Assembly: GCF_943192935.1 (NCBI RefSeq)
Contig: NZ_CALPCI010000003.1
Span: 182,321-246,320 of the forward strand
Reading direction: 5' to 3'
Source of the DNA: Limosilactobacillus caecicola
GTDB taxonomy: Bacteria > Bacillota > Bacilli > Lactobacillales > Lactobacillaceae
DNA: 64,000 nt
Below, in pieces: positions 54,469 to 63,480 of the stretch; within the stretch, counting starts at the first letter, position 1, and each line of letters opens with the position of its first letter. A program made the position numbers and the translations under genes. The notes under the pieces were generated by a model. It was not told the DNA's origin and did not search any database. It worked only from the letters and a program-made list of their open reading frames with translations.

Positions 54469-56091
54469 TTATTGACGTTGATATTGGGCATAATATTCAT
54501 CAACCAAATCTAGCATGTCTTGGGCAATCCGGTGGTAATCTTGAATGGTTAAATTAGCCAGTGAAACGCGCACATTTCCTTTTTCAGCACCAAATGCGGT
54601 CGCATCCATAATGACAGTCCCAAATTCCACCGCTAACCGGTAGGTAAAATCAAGGTAGTTGTAATGATTCTTGAAATAATCTGCGAAATCACGATTATAG
54701 CGTTCCGCCATGAGCCGGTAAATATCGACTAACGTATAGTAGTGAGTATTTTCCGCGGTTTGGTCCGCCGATAATCCCAATGTTTGCCAGAATTCGTTGT
54801 ACCGGTCAGTGACGATCTGCCGTGACGTCTGCACGTAGGCGTCCCCTTCTGGTTCTCGTAAATTCGATAAGGAGAACATGTCCATCATAATCTGCTGAGG
54901 AGCTGACAACCCAGCCGTATGGTACAAACCAATCGCCCGGCTATCGGCCACCATCCGATCAATAAATTTCATCTTGTGGGGGTCCGTAGCCACAATGGAA
55001 TACCGTTCTTCATCCAATTCGTTCAGGTGTGAATTTAAGAGATTTTCGTAAATTAACCGGTCGCAAACGTTGTCCCGGTGCATACAAATCAAACCGAGCC
55101 GTTCCCCTGTGGCCCCGTATAGTTTGGAGAACGAGTAAACCAGGATGGTATTGTGGGGTGCCACCGCAAAGATGGACTGGTAGTCTGGTGAGAAGGTCCC
55201 GTAAACGTCATCCGTGATAATGATCAGATTAGGATTGGCCTTCAGAACCTCTTTAAATTTCGCCAAGTTTTCTGGGGTAATGGCCCTGGCTGTCGGGTTC
55301 GTTGGGTTAACCGCAAAGAACGCTTTGACTTTTGGATTTTTGAGTTCTTCGAACTGTTCATCCGTCATTTGCCAATTATTACTCCGCTTCGTGGTCACGG
55401 TTTGGACATTAAAGTCGTACTCGCTCAAGACCGGAATTTGCAGATATGGGGTAAAGATCGAGGAATTAACCACCACCGTATCCCCGGGATATAAAATGTG
55501 GGCACTGTGCAGTTCTTGAAAAATATAAACCATCGCTGCGGTCCCACCCTCAGTTGGGAAAATGTCGACATCGTCGGCTAACTGGGTATCCTTAAAGCAA
55601 TTTTTTTGCAAATACTGAGCGAGAATTTTTTCGGTATACGGTAAGCAACGCGGTGGGTATGGATAGTGATCACCAAGGGCGCCATCCACCAATTCGTACA
55701 TAAAGGCGTCCCGATCCTGAAAATCAAGCCGCTCAGTTGCCGCTTCAATGACCCGCCGTAAAAAACGGTCCCGGCGAGAATCATCATCGAGTGCTGCCAT
55801 GACCCGGTCGTACAATCCGGTCTGTTTGACATCACCGGCCATTCCAGCGTCGTGTTGAAAAGTATTTTCCGCCTCTTCAACGCCAATTTCCAGTAACCGT
55901 GAGAATGCTAGCCGGCCAGTGGTTTCAATCCAATTGGGGTTGCCTCGACCACCGTTGACCACGGAATTATGGCGCAAATTTTGTTTGGCCAACTTTTTGA
56001 AAATCGCCGCAATTTCAAAGTTGGATAATTGGTCGAACTGAGCGACTTTTGTATCATCTACTTCATCAAAAATTTGTAAATCAGCTGTCAT
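54469..56091 (-). CDS. aspD: Aspartate 4-decarboxylase / aspartate aminotransferase AspD
   Basis: 540 residues, PLP fold-type I, longer than plain aminotransferases as in AspD. The PLP lysine is in VYSFSKLYGATGERLG (about residue 315). Phosphate and ring contacts are in FPTEGGTAAMVYIFQEL and FFAVNPTNPTARAIT. AspD beta-decarboxylates aspartate to alanine and CO2 and, with an aspartate-alanine antiporter, can create a proton motive force; no antiporter gene is adjacent here. Its promoter carries a GntR-type palindrome. Confidence 0.93.
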   Translation of the reverse strand: MTADLQIFDEVDDTKVAQFDQLSNFEIAAIFKKLAKQNLRHNSVVNGGRGNPNWIETTGRLAFSRLLEIGVEEAENTFQHDAGMAGDVKQTGLYDRVMAALDDDSRRDRFLRRVIEAATERLDFQDRDAFMYELVDGALGDHYPYPPRCLPYTEKILAQYLQKNCFKDTQLADDVDIFPTEGGTAAMVYIFQELHSAHILYPGDTVVVNSSIFTPYLQIPVLSEYDFNVQTVTTKRSNNWQMTDEQFEELKNPKVKAFFAVNPTNPTARAITPENLAKFKEVLKANPNLIIITDDVYGTFSPDYQSIFAVAPHNTILVYSFSKLYGATGERLGLICMHRDNVCDRLIYENLLNSHLNELDEERYSIVATDPHKMKFIDRMVADSRAIGLYHTAGLSAPQQIMMDMFSLSNLREPEGDAYVQTSRQIVTDRYNEFWQTLGLSADQTAENTHYYTLVDIYRLMAERYNRDFADYFKNHYNYLDFTYRLAVEFGTVIMDATAFGAEKGNVRVSLANLTIQDYHRIAQDMLDLVDEYYAQYQRQ

Positions 56092-56143
56092 TTTTGGAAG
56101 TCCTTCCCGAATAATTCATCAGTATCGTTATTAGCCACCTTTA

Positions 56144-56172
56144 ATTATAACAAATTGGTGTACACCACGTCA
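56144..56172 (-). promoter_or_regulatory. aspD promoter with GntR/HutC-type operator
   Basis: TATAAT (56144-56149) and TGACGT (56167-56172) on the minus strand, 17 bp apart. Nearly the whole spacer is TGGTGTACACCA (56156-56167), a perfect 12-bp palindrome containing GTGTACAC, which fits the GTnTAnAC pattern of the HutC subfamily. Repressor bound here would block RNA polymerase. Confidence 0.7.
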
Positions 56173-56195
56173 CAATTAGCAATCCTTTTTTCCAT

Positions 56196-56235
56196 AAAGA
56201 AAACGGGGCTGGATTAGCCAGTCCCGTTTTGCTTT
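56196..56235 (-). terminator. Terminator after the UPF0340 gene
   Basis: AAAACGGGACTGG pairs with CCAGCCCCGTTTT (one mismatch) and is followed by TTTCTTTA on the minus strand. Confidence 0.85.
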
Positions 56236-56248
56236 GGTCTAGTTATAA

Positions 56249-56818
56249 TCAATTTTGGTTAAATGGGTCCCAAGTATACTTGGCCCGGGCACCACCAATT
56301 AATTTTGGCCGTGACCGGAGGTAGGTTGTGTGCGCCTTGCCGACTTCCTTCACTGAAGTCCGAACCGGAATTTGCACAAATTTGACCTGCATCCCAATGG
56401 AAGTATCGCCAATATCCATCCCCGCCTTTGCTTGGAGATGTTCTACTTCAACTGGGTCCTCAAAATTTTCAAAGGCCGCAATTTGGCCTGCCCCACCGGC
56501 ATGAATTTGTGGATAAACCGTCACGATTTCTAAGCCATATTGCTTAGCAACCTCCCGTTCAACCACTAAGGCCCGGTTCAAATGTTCGCACCCCTGCACA
56601 GCAAGGTGAATGCCCAGGGGCTTCAAAATTGAAATGATTTCTTTGATAATGGCCCGGCCAATTTCAATATCAGAATCTTTCCCGATATGTTGCCCTTGCA
56701 CTTCGCTGGTACTCAGACCGACTACAAAAAGGTCGCCCTTTTCGAGGTTGGCCTCCTGGAGCAATTCAGTTAGACCGGTGCGCACCTCAGTCCGATATGT
56801 CTCCAATTCCTCTGTCAT
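56249..56818 (-). CDS. UPF0340 (YwlG-like) family protein
   Basis: 189 residues from the ATG at 56818 (AAAGGAAAGGG upstream). It matches the YwlG/TIGR01440 family: [38 protein letters not shown] and the C-terminal [19 protein letters not shown]. Cytoplasmic; function unknown. It stands alone between its promoter region and a terminator. Confidence 0.9.
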   Translation of the reverse strand: MTEELETYRTEVRTGLTELLQEANLEKGDLFVVGLSTSEVQGQHIGKDSDIEIGRAIIKEIISILKPLGIHLAVQGCEHLNRALVVEREVAKQYGLEIVTVYPQIHAGGAGQIAAFENFEDPVEVEHLQAKAGMDIGDTSIGMQVKFVQIPVRTSVKEVGKAHTTYLRSRPKLIGGARAKYTWDPFNQN

Positions 56819-56920
56819 CGTATCGCCCTTTCCTTTCATAACTGTATAAATTTATTATAAAGACAATCATAGGAAAACGCTAGCAAATACCGTATGACAA
56901 AGTTCGCAAAACGTCGAAAT

Positions 56921-57580
56921 TTAGATTGTTAGCTTTTGGATGGCTTGGAGCCACTCTTGGGTACCACTATCTAAGTGGTGATCAATCGGAAACGGAACCA
57001 TCCCCAATAATGCGGAAACTGCCGACCATTTGACTTGGTTTCCATCACTGATGGCTAGCTTCATTTTCTTGGTTAAGGGCGTTGCGGCCGCCGGTGACAA
57101 CTTACTTTGCAGGGTCGTCAGCCGAATACTTTGACGAGCCAGTAAAGCAATTAGCCCTTGGTTTAAATCTTCCTGACTAACCCAATTTTTAACGATCAAC
57201 GGTTTTGCCAAGGGGAGTGCTGGTAACTCCCGCCGCAGAAAATGATCGAGTACGGGCCACTGCTGACTAAGCTGGTAGAAAAATTGCCAGGGCACTCGTG
57301 AAGCAACGTACTGGAGGGTTAACCGCAGTGCCGCTTGAAAATCAAAGTCACGTTCCTGTAAACGTGGTATGAACTCTTGCAAAAAACGCTGAATACTTTC
57401 TTGATCGACTTTGGCAAGCTGTTTTCCACTAGTCAGGCGAAACCTGACAATGACAAAATCAGTCACCATCGATGGCTCAATGGTCCGTTGGGAACCACGA
57501 GCTTTGGTTCCGCGACGTTGGTGAAGTTGTTTAGCCATTTGGCGCCGTTCTTGGCGGGCATACTGACCCTGTTTTGGCAT
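56921..57580 (-). CDS. Hypothetical protein with a basic N-terminus
   Basis: 219 residues from the ATG at 57580 (GGAGGGAAGATT upstream; 13 further in-frame codons are not favoured). The first 35 residues are strongly basic (YARQERRQMAKQLHQRRG), suggesting nucleic-acid or ribosome contact. The rest is mostly helical without membrane segments or recognisable motifs. I do not recognise the family. It is monocistronic, between UPF0340 and tRNA-Gln. Confidence 0.75.
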   Translation of the reverse strand: MPKQGQYARQERRQMAKQLHQRRGTKARGSQRTIEPSMVTDFVIVRFRLTSGKQLAKVDQESIQRFLQEFIPRLQERDFDFQAALRLTLQYVASRVPWQFFYQLSQQWPVLDHFLRRELPALPLAKPLIVKNWVSQEDLNQGLIALLARQSIRLTTLQSKLSPAAATPLTKKMKLAISDGNQVKWSAVSALLGMVPFPIDHHLDSGTQEWLQAIQKLTI

Positions 57581-57638
57581 AATCTTCCCTCCTCGTTGGT
57601 CAAACAAAAAAGCCGCCACTAAGTGACGACTTGGACAG

Positions 57639-57710
57639 TTGGGCTAGCTGGATTCGAACCAGCGCATGACGGTACCAAAAACCGTTGCCTTACCGCTTGG
57701 CTATAGCCCA
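57639..57710 (-). tRNA. tRNA-Gln(TTG)
   Basis: 72 bases with acceptor TGGGCTA/TAGCCCA, anticodon loop TTTTGGT (TTG) and T arm GCTGGTTCGAATCCAGC. CCA not encoded. Confidence 0.96.
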
Positions 57711-57721
57711 ATAATAAAATA

Positions 57722-57804
57722 TGGAGGAGGGTGGATTCGAACCGCCGAACCCGAAGGAACGGTTTTACAGACCGTCGCGTTTAACCAGACTTCGCTACTC
57801 CTCC
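57722..57804 (-). tRNA. tRNA-Tyr(GTA)
   Basis: 83 bases with acceptor GGAGGAG/CTCCTCC, anticodon loop CTGTAAA (GTA), the long variable arm expected for tRNA-Tyr (CCTTCGGG) and T arm GGCGGTTCGAATCCACC. It is 11 bp from tRNA-Gln, likely one transcript. Confidence 0.96.
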
Positions 57805-57917
57805 GTGAGGTCTGTTGTTGTTTACTAACAATCAACATATATTATAATACACAACTCCCCTCTCTTTTGCAAGCCCCTTTCCGGACTTTTTTTACAAAAT
57901 GTCCAAAAAATTTTTTC

Positions 57918-57951
57918 ACAAAAAAGAGGCTGAGTTTTCCCTCAACCTCTC
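57918..57951 (-). terminator. Terminator after dtpT
   Basis: AGAGGTTGAG pairs with CTCAGCCTCT (G-U pairs) and is followed by TTTTTTG, directly after the stop codon. Confidence 0.85.
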
Positions 57952-59451
57952 CTAATTAACTCCTTCCATTAAACGGTGAATCCGTTTAACGAGGAAACAC
58001 ATTAAAATCCCAAAGACAACGCTAACCAGGCCGACTGCTAAGAAATATGGCACTTCCGTGGCCGATGAATAGTACTTAACAATTTGAGCGTTCACTGCCT
58101 GCCCAGCAGCATCCGCTAAAAACCACATACTCATCATTTGCGATTGAAAGGCCCGTGGCGCTAACTTAGTCGTGACAGACAAACCAATTGGTGAAATCAG
58201 CATTTCAGCAATTTCAACAATGAACCAGGAACCAACTAACCAGAACGGGCTCACGCGGCCACTCGTCGTTCCATGAATAATTCCCGGTAAAGCCATCCAG
58301 ACATATGAGAGCCCGGCAATAATCAGTCCGGCAGCAAACTTACCGGGAGCACTCGGTTGCTTCTTCCAATGATCCCAGAGCCAAACAAAGAATGGGGTCA
58401 GGATCATAATAAAGACCGGGTTTAAAGTTTGAAAGTTAGCAGCCGCAAAATGCCAACTACCAATGTGCAGAATGGTCCGTTGTTCGGCAAAGAGGGCCAA
58501 AACGACGGAACCGGATTCTTCAATACCCCAGAAAATTGCTGCGGCAATAAACAAGGGAATGTAAGCCCAAACTCGTGAGCGTTCTACCTTGGTGACCTTC
58601 CGGCTATTTAGCATCATGACAAAATAGCCAATTGGCAACAGTACCGCAATTAAAGTGATCAGGCTGATAATGTTGGTGATATTTAAGGCCCGCATTGCTG
58701 CCATCAGGGCAATGATGATGGCAAGGACCACAACCACTACTACCGACCAAATGATCACCGGACGGAGGGCTTCTTGGTCAATCGGATCGTTGGGGTACAA
58801 GCTATCTTTGGAAAGGTACTTGCGGCCTCCATAGTAATATTGGATCAGGCCAAAGAACATTCCGATAGCCGCCAAGGAAAAGCCGGCATGGAAATTCATT
58901 TCATTACCAAAGAGATGGAACCCAAAACCATTGGCAGCCCAAGGAACGGCCCATGGCGCAACTGCCGCCCCTAAGTTAATTCCGAACACAAACATGCTAA
59001 AACCGGCATCACGCCGCTTATCCTCAGGAGTGTACAAGCTCCCGACCATGTCAGAAACGTTAGGCTTTAAAAGGCCAGTTCCGGCCACGATGAGGGCGAT
59101 GGAGACGTACAGTGCCGTCAGCCCGAATGGTAACGACAAAGCAATATGCCCCAGCATAATCAGGACACCACCGATAAAAACGGTCCGTCGCGATCCCCAA
59201 ACCCGATCAGACAGCCACCCACCAACGACGCTTGATAGGTAAACGAGTGAACCATAGATGGACATCACTGAGGCCGCCGTCGCCTGGTTCATTCCTAAAC
59301 CACCACGGCTAATCGCATAGTACATGTAAAAGAGCAGAATGGCTCGCATACCGTAGTAACTGAACCGTTCCCACATTTCGGTAAAGAACAAGGTTGACAG
59401 TCCGCGTGGCTGGCCAAAAAAGCCCGTGTCAAGGTTCTTTTCTGTATGCAT
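57952..59451 (-). CDS. dtpT: POT-family proton-coupled di-/tripeptide transporter DtpT
   Basis: 499 residues, about 14 membrane helices. The POT signatures are ALFFTEMWERFSYYGMRAIL-like (here STLFFTEMWERFSYYGMRAI, ExxERFxYYG) and GVLIMLGHIALSL with the PTR2 FSMFVFGINLGAAVAPW. It imports small peptides for the pepN/pepC-type peptidases. It has its own promoter and terminator. Confidence 0.95.
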   Translation of the reverse strand: MHTEKNLDTGFFGQPRGLSTLFFTEMWERFSYYGMRAILLFYMYYAISRGGLGMNQATAASVMSIYGSLVYLSSVVGGWLSDRVWGSRRTVFIGGVLIMLGHIALSLPFGLTALYVSIALIVAGTGLLKPNVSDMVGSLYTPEDKRRDAGFSMFVFGINLGAAVAPWAVPWAANGFGFHLFGNEMNFHAGFSLAAIGMFFGLIQYYYGGRKYLSKDSLYPNDPIDQEALRPVIIWSVVVVVVLAIIIALMAAMRALNITNIISLITLIAVLLPIGYFVMMLNSRKVTKVERSRVWAYIPLFIAAAIFWGIEESGSVVLALFAEQRTILHIGSWHFAAANFQTLNPVFIMILTPFFVWLWDHWKKQPSAPGKFAAGLIIAGLSYVWMALPGIIHGTTSGRVSPFWLVGSWFIVEIAEMLISPIGLSVTTKLAPRAFQSQMMSMWFLADAAGQAVNAQIVKYYSSATEVPYFLAVGLVSVVFGILMCFLVKRIHRLMEGVN

Positions 59452-59527
59452 CTAATTTCCCCCTAATTAAAAAATTGCGCCCAAACGACGCATAATTAGA
59501 TTAAGATTAAAGTTTTATTTGAGAACC

Positions 59528-59557
59528 ATAATAGCTTTATTAGTATACACCCTTCAA
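59528..59557 (-). promoter_or_regulatory. dtpT promoter
   Basis: TTGAAG (59552-59557), an 18-bp spacer and TATTAT (59528-59533) on the minus strand; the leader is about 70 bases. Confidence 0.6.
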
Positions 59558-59571
59558 TCGGAAACGCAAGC

Positions 59572-59605
59572 AAAAAAGCCTCAAGAAAGTGAATTTCATG
59601 AGACT
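59572..59605 (-). terminator. Terminator after the coiled-coil membrane protein
   Basis: AGTCTCA pairs with TGAGGCT (one G-U) around 15 bases, followed by TTTTTT on the minus strand. Confidence 0.7.
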
Positions 59606-59666
59606 AATTCCTGATAATTGTTTGATTTAGCTTAATATTGTGACGATCCTCAGGGAACGACGATTC

Positions 59667-60443
59667 TTAGTGATTATTGAGCCATTGTTGAACTTGACTA
59701 CTGATGCTATTCCAAAGTTGGCCAAAGCCGTTGTTTTTCAACTTTTGAATTTCACTATCGGCATTATCTGGATTTTGGGCAATATTTTGGGCCGCTTGCG
59801 TCACTTGATTCAAACGGGTTTGGTTGTTTTGACTCAAGCCACTCCGCAGTTGTTCATTCTGTTGTTCAATGTGACTGAGTTGATTTTGGAGTGCTTGTTG
59901 ATCATGATCCTGTTGGTATTGCTTAACGGCACCACGTAAAGCCGCCACCTGTTGAGCCAATGTGGCATTATCACCCTTCAACGAAGAAATGCTACTAGAG
60001 TTCTCCGAAATTTGGCTGCTTTGTGAGGCGTTATTGGCCTGTTGAGCTTGCCGGTTTTGACAAGATCGAATACCGAATATGCAACAGATAATGAGGACCA
60101 CAATGATTGCCAGAATCAACCATTTCTGCCGATGATTGTTTGGTTTGGTCCCCTGGACATTGGTTTGCGTTGCCTGTGACCGTAGTTGAGCGACGTGAAC
60201 AGTCCCCTGACTTTTCACCACATTGCCCTGGTCATCTTCAGCCACAAAGGTTACTTGATAATCACCAGCTTGGGTGACGTTGACTGCCTTCGTCATCACA
60301 ATGACATCCGCGTTGACTGCCTGACCCTGTTGGTTAACAACTTGAACACCAAATGCATTTTTCAACTCGCGATCATCAATGGCCTTCCCCAGGGGCCAAT
60401 CAACCTGTGATTGGCGAAGCTGGATCCGTAATTGGTTCTCCAT
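59667..60443 (-). CDS. Membrane protein with Ig-like N-terminus and coiled coil
   Basis: 258 residues. An N-terminal region of about 90 residues looks like a bacterial Ig-like/DUF5011-type beta domain (VTQAGDYQVTFVAEDDQGNVV). A single membrane helix (WLILAIIVVLIICCIFGI, about residues 108-125) follows, then a Ser/Gln/Asn-rich linker and a coiled coil (NEQLRSGLSQNNQTRLN). Topology is uncertain. Function not recognised. A TATAAT -10 (60485-60490) sits at the end of the kinase gene. Confidence 0.8.
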   Translation of the reverse strand: MENQLRIQLRQSQVDWPLGKAIDDRELKNAFGVQVVNQQGQAVNADVIVMTKAVNVTQAGDYQVTFVAEDDQGNVVKSQGTVHVAQLRSQATQTNVQGTKPNNHRQKWLILAIIVVLIICCIFGIRSCQNRQAQQANNASQSSQISENSSSISSLKGDNATLAQQVAALRGAVKQYQQDHDQQALQNQLSHIEQQNEQLRSGLSQNNQTRLNQVTQAAQNIAQNPDNADSEIQKLKNNGFGQLWNSISSQVQQWLNNH

Positions 60444-60484
60444 TTCAATACTCCTTAATGTTCCAAAATCGTTCTACTCTATAA

Positions 60485-60490
60485 ATTATA
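60485..60490 (-). promoter_or_regulatory. Promoter -10 of the coiled-coil membrane protein gene
   Basis: TATAAT on the minus strand with a weak TCAATG -35, overlapping the last codons of the kinase gene; AAGGAG follows before the ATG. Confidence 0.5.
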
Positions 60491-60493
60491 TCA

Positions 60494-61870
60494 TTATTTC
60501 TTTCCGTCATTGAAAGGCAAAATAATGCGCTGTTCGAACCAGTGGTGATTAGAACTACGATCGTTCACCGCCAACGGGTATTTTCCCAGAATGAGCCGTA
60601 AATTGCGTAGCCCAATATGGTGATTCGTCCCGAGGGTAAAGGCTGTCCCCTCATCAAGTTTTTGCAAGTCGACCTGCTCATTTTTGGTGCTATTGCCGAC
60701 AATAATAAATTGCGCATTTTCGTTTTCATAGAGCGTCAGATTAATTTTCTGTTCGGCCGACTAGCTGGCTGCGTGGATCGCATTATCCAGCAAAATGGCC
60801 AACACCCGAATGGCATCAATCTGGTCCAACGACTTGGTTAAATCAATTGGTGCAACAATTTCTAGTTTGACGTTTAAATCATGTTTCAAGGCTTGATTAA
60901 TTTTGCCATAAACGACTGCTTTGATGCCGGAATTTTGAATATTTTGCAGTTGACCGATCATTTGCGTCGGTAAGTTAATCAGTGAATCCGTTGAACTGGT
61001 TAGCTGGTCCAATGATTGCTGCGCATATTCGATTTGATTGGTATTCAAAGCACTTTTGAGACTATAAAGGATATTTTTGTAATCATGCTTGAACCGCCGC
61101 ATATCATCATATAAAACTTCTAGTTCACTAGTGTAGCTTTCCAAATTTTCCAGGCGAAAATTAGTTGCATTTAGCTGATTTTGCAAGGTCACGATTTTTG
61201 CGTAAATGTACAAAATTAATAGTGATAATAAATAGTAGCCCGTGGCCACGACCAGCACCGCTAAATTAAGATCGCTGACGTGGAGTACTCCACTTAAGAG
61301 GTGAGGATTATACTGAAACACGTAAAAGAGGTAACTGAGCGGTAAAAATAACAAAAATAGCAGATAACTAATGGTGCGTTGCCCCGCTAAAATGACCGCA
61401 AAATATCTTTGCAAAATGGGCTGTGATAATCTGATGATTATCAAGGCGAGCAGATAAATGATTGGCACTAAAACAAAGTAAACGAGAGCACTAGTTTGTG
61501 GCATAGCCCCAACTAGCCATCGCGCCCCAATTAAGCCAAGATAAGAGGCATAATAATAAATTAGCATTGTGGCACCAAATTTAGCCACAATTGAGGAGAG
61601 GTGTTCCTCATTAGGATTGCTAAAATAATAAACCGCAGCGATCGCACCAAAAGTTACAATTAGGTCGTTTAAAAAGAGGTTCGGTTGAAAGAACACAAAG
61701 ATAACGGCCAACGTCAGATAGAATGGCCAACGGAGCCGTGTTTTAGCAACGTGACGATAAGTCCCCCAAAACAAAATTGTATAAAAAATGCTCACCTTAA
61801 TAATATAATTCCAAAGATAGGATTGACTTGGGGCCTGAATGAACGGATTATTAATATTAAAAAATGTCAT
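60494..61870 (-). pseudogene. LytTR-system histidine kinase (HPK10/AgrC-like) with in-frame TAG
   Basis: The open part (61870-60761, 369 residues) has about six N-terminal membrane helices, the phosphoacceptor in MRRFKHDYKNILYSLKSA and the N-box LLDNAIHAAS. A TAG at 60761-60763 stops it. The same frame continues SAEQKINLTLYENE... through the G-box-like TNHHIGLRNLRLILGK to TAA at 60494-60496. Full length would be 458 residues, normal for AgrC-type kinases. One C-to-T change (CAG to TAG) explains it. The truncated product lacks the G-box and is expected to be inactive. Divergent from the zinc-ribbon gene with only 35 bp between. Confidence 0.85.
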
Positions 61871-61905
61871 TAATGATTCTCCAAAGAAAGGTTATTTAAT
61901 CAAGG

Positions 61906-62474
61906 ATGGAAAAACTTAGTAAAACTTGTCCACACTGTGGTAAATTGAATTCGATTCACGAAACTAATTGTACAAATTGTGGCGCTCCATTACCACAGTC
62001 AGGCGAAAAAATTATTGGGTATACCCAACCTAAATCAAAACGGTCGGTCGCGGTGACCTTTATCTTACTCGCCATCGTTTTAATCACCGGTGTCGTTGCG
62101 ATTTCCATAAAACAAAACCAGGAAATTTTGCGAACTTCATCAGTCAATGTCGTTCCATTTAAAATCAAATTTTTTAACCAACACAATCGGTTAGTCATGG
62201 TTCGCTACATTAAAGGAAAAAGTCGGACATCGAAAAATGGCTATGCCACAGGCACAATGGTGGTAACCAAACAATTAAAGGCAACGCATAGTGATGTAGT
62301 GTCATATGAGGACAGCCGCGCCAAAAAACGCTGGTGATTAATGCTTCACCAAAAATGACCTTTTATTATAATACTCGCTATGGAAAATTTAATGACTTCG
62401 GTCGGTGTCGGGTGGCAGGCTACCCGCAAATCAAAAAATTCCAAATGATTAAATTGGATTCTGGAACCCATTAA
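61906..62474 (+). pseudogene. Zinc-ribbon membrane protein, frameshifted in an A6 run
   Basis: The open frame (61906-62337, 143 residues) starts with a zinc ribbon (CPHCGKLNSIHETNCTNCG), then one membrane helix (VAVTFILLAIVLITGVVAIS, about 48-67) and an extracytoplasmic region, ending at ...DSRAKKRW. At CCAAAAAACG (62321-62330) one extra A would keep the frame open: KTLVINASPKMTFYYNTRYG and on to ...LDSGTH, ending with TAA at 62472-62474. That stop interlocks with the convergent response-regulator stop. The gene is antisense between kinase and regulator. The function is unknown. Confidence 0.75.
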
Positions 62475-63208
62475 TCTTTACGATTTAATAACGTTAGTAA
62501 CTGTGCAACCTTCAATCGCGAGAGCGGTAATCCATCTTTGACGTCAGCAAGCTTTACTTTGTGGTCATGAGTGTTGATTTCTTCAACTTTTTTCAAGTTG
62601 ATTAAACAACGCCGGTGACAACGGAAGAAGTTTGGTGACTCTTTTTCTAATTGGTTCAATGTTCCATGAATCGTAATCTGCCGATTACCAGTTAAAAACA
62701 AGAGGGCTTGGTGTGAATTCCGTGGATTGGGCATCATATACAAGATATTATCAATACGCACCTTAGTGTACCCGGTGACAGTCTTCAACAGGACCGATGG
62801 GTAAGGCACCTGTTCGATCTTATTTTGAACGGTCGTAAACGCCCTGATCAAATGTTCCTGAATATTGTCCTTGTCTTTAGCAATAAAATCAAGCCCTTCA
62901 ACTTGGTATTGATAAGTAACCGGCATTAACTCATCATGAACCGTGATAAAAATAATCGTCGCGCCAATATCTTGTTGACGAATCGTTTTACTAAGTTTTA
63001 ACCCCGCCTGAGGATCACCGTTAACTTCAAGATCTAATAAGTAAACATTGCTGACACTCGGTGCTGGCAAATGCTTTTCCAGATCTTCAACCTTGGAATA
63101 AGAATTCAGACTATTAATCTTAAAATGATGTTGGGTCGCAATTTCATTAATCATCTTCTCAAGATTGACTTGTTCGATCCATTCATCTTCCAATATCAAT
63201 AAGTTCAC
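62471..63208 (-). CDS. LytTR-family response regulator (AgrA-like)
   Basis: 245 residues. The receiver domain starts NLLILEDEWIEQ, with phosphoacceptor Asp in NVYLLDLEVNGD (about residue 59), Thr in IIFITVHDE and Lys in GLDFIAKDKD. The LytTR DNA-binding domain is at about 140-245: IHGTLNQLEKESPNFFRCHRRCLINL. It pairs with the minus-strand kinase gene, from which it is separated by the antisense zinc-ribbon gene. No peptide-pheromone or AgrB-like gene is seen. Its own frame is intact. Confidence 0.92.
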   Translation of the reverse strand: MNLLILEDEWIEQVNLEKMINEIATQHHFKINSLNSYSKVEDLEKHLPAPSVSNVYLLDLEVNGDPQAGLKLSKTIRQQDIGATIIFITVHDELMPVTYQYQVEGLDFIAKDKDNIQEHLIRAFTTVQNKIEQVPYPSVLLKTVTGYTKVRIDNILYMMPNPRNSHQALLFLTGNRQITIHGTLNQLEKESPNFFRCHRRCLINLKKVEEINTHDHKVKLADVKDGLPLSRLKVAQLLTLLNRKD

Positions 63209-63302
63209 ATGATAACCTCCTTAGTAAGGACTATTAATTATTATAATAGTAGATTATATTCATAAACATCATCATTCTCTGCATACTGCGCGTTTAGAAA
63301 TT

Positions 63303-63328
63303 AAAAAACGCAGTGAGTATTCACCGCG
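63303..63328 (-). terminator. Terminator-like hairpin upstream of the response regulator
   Basis: CGCGGTGA pairs with TCACTGCG (one G-T) around ATAC, followed by TTTTTT on the minus strand, about 95 bp before the regulator start. Confidence 0.7.
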
Positions 63329-63480
63329 CCAAACAATTGATAGTAACCTAACTGACTCCGTATGTATATAACATAATAATTGCTAATATCTACAGATTAA
63401 CCATGCCGTCGAATATCAATTGAATAATCTTAATTTCTCCCAGGTATCATTTTATCATTGAGTGTGCGCAAAAGATATTA

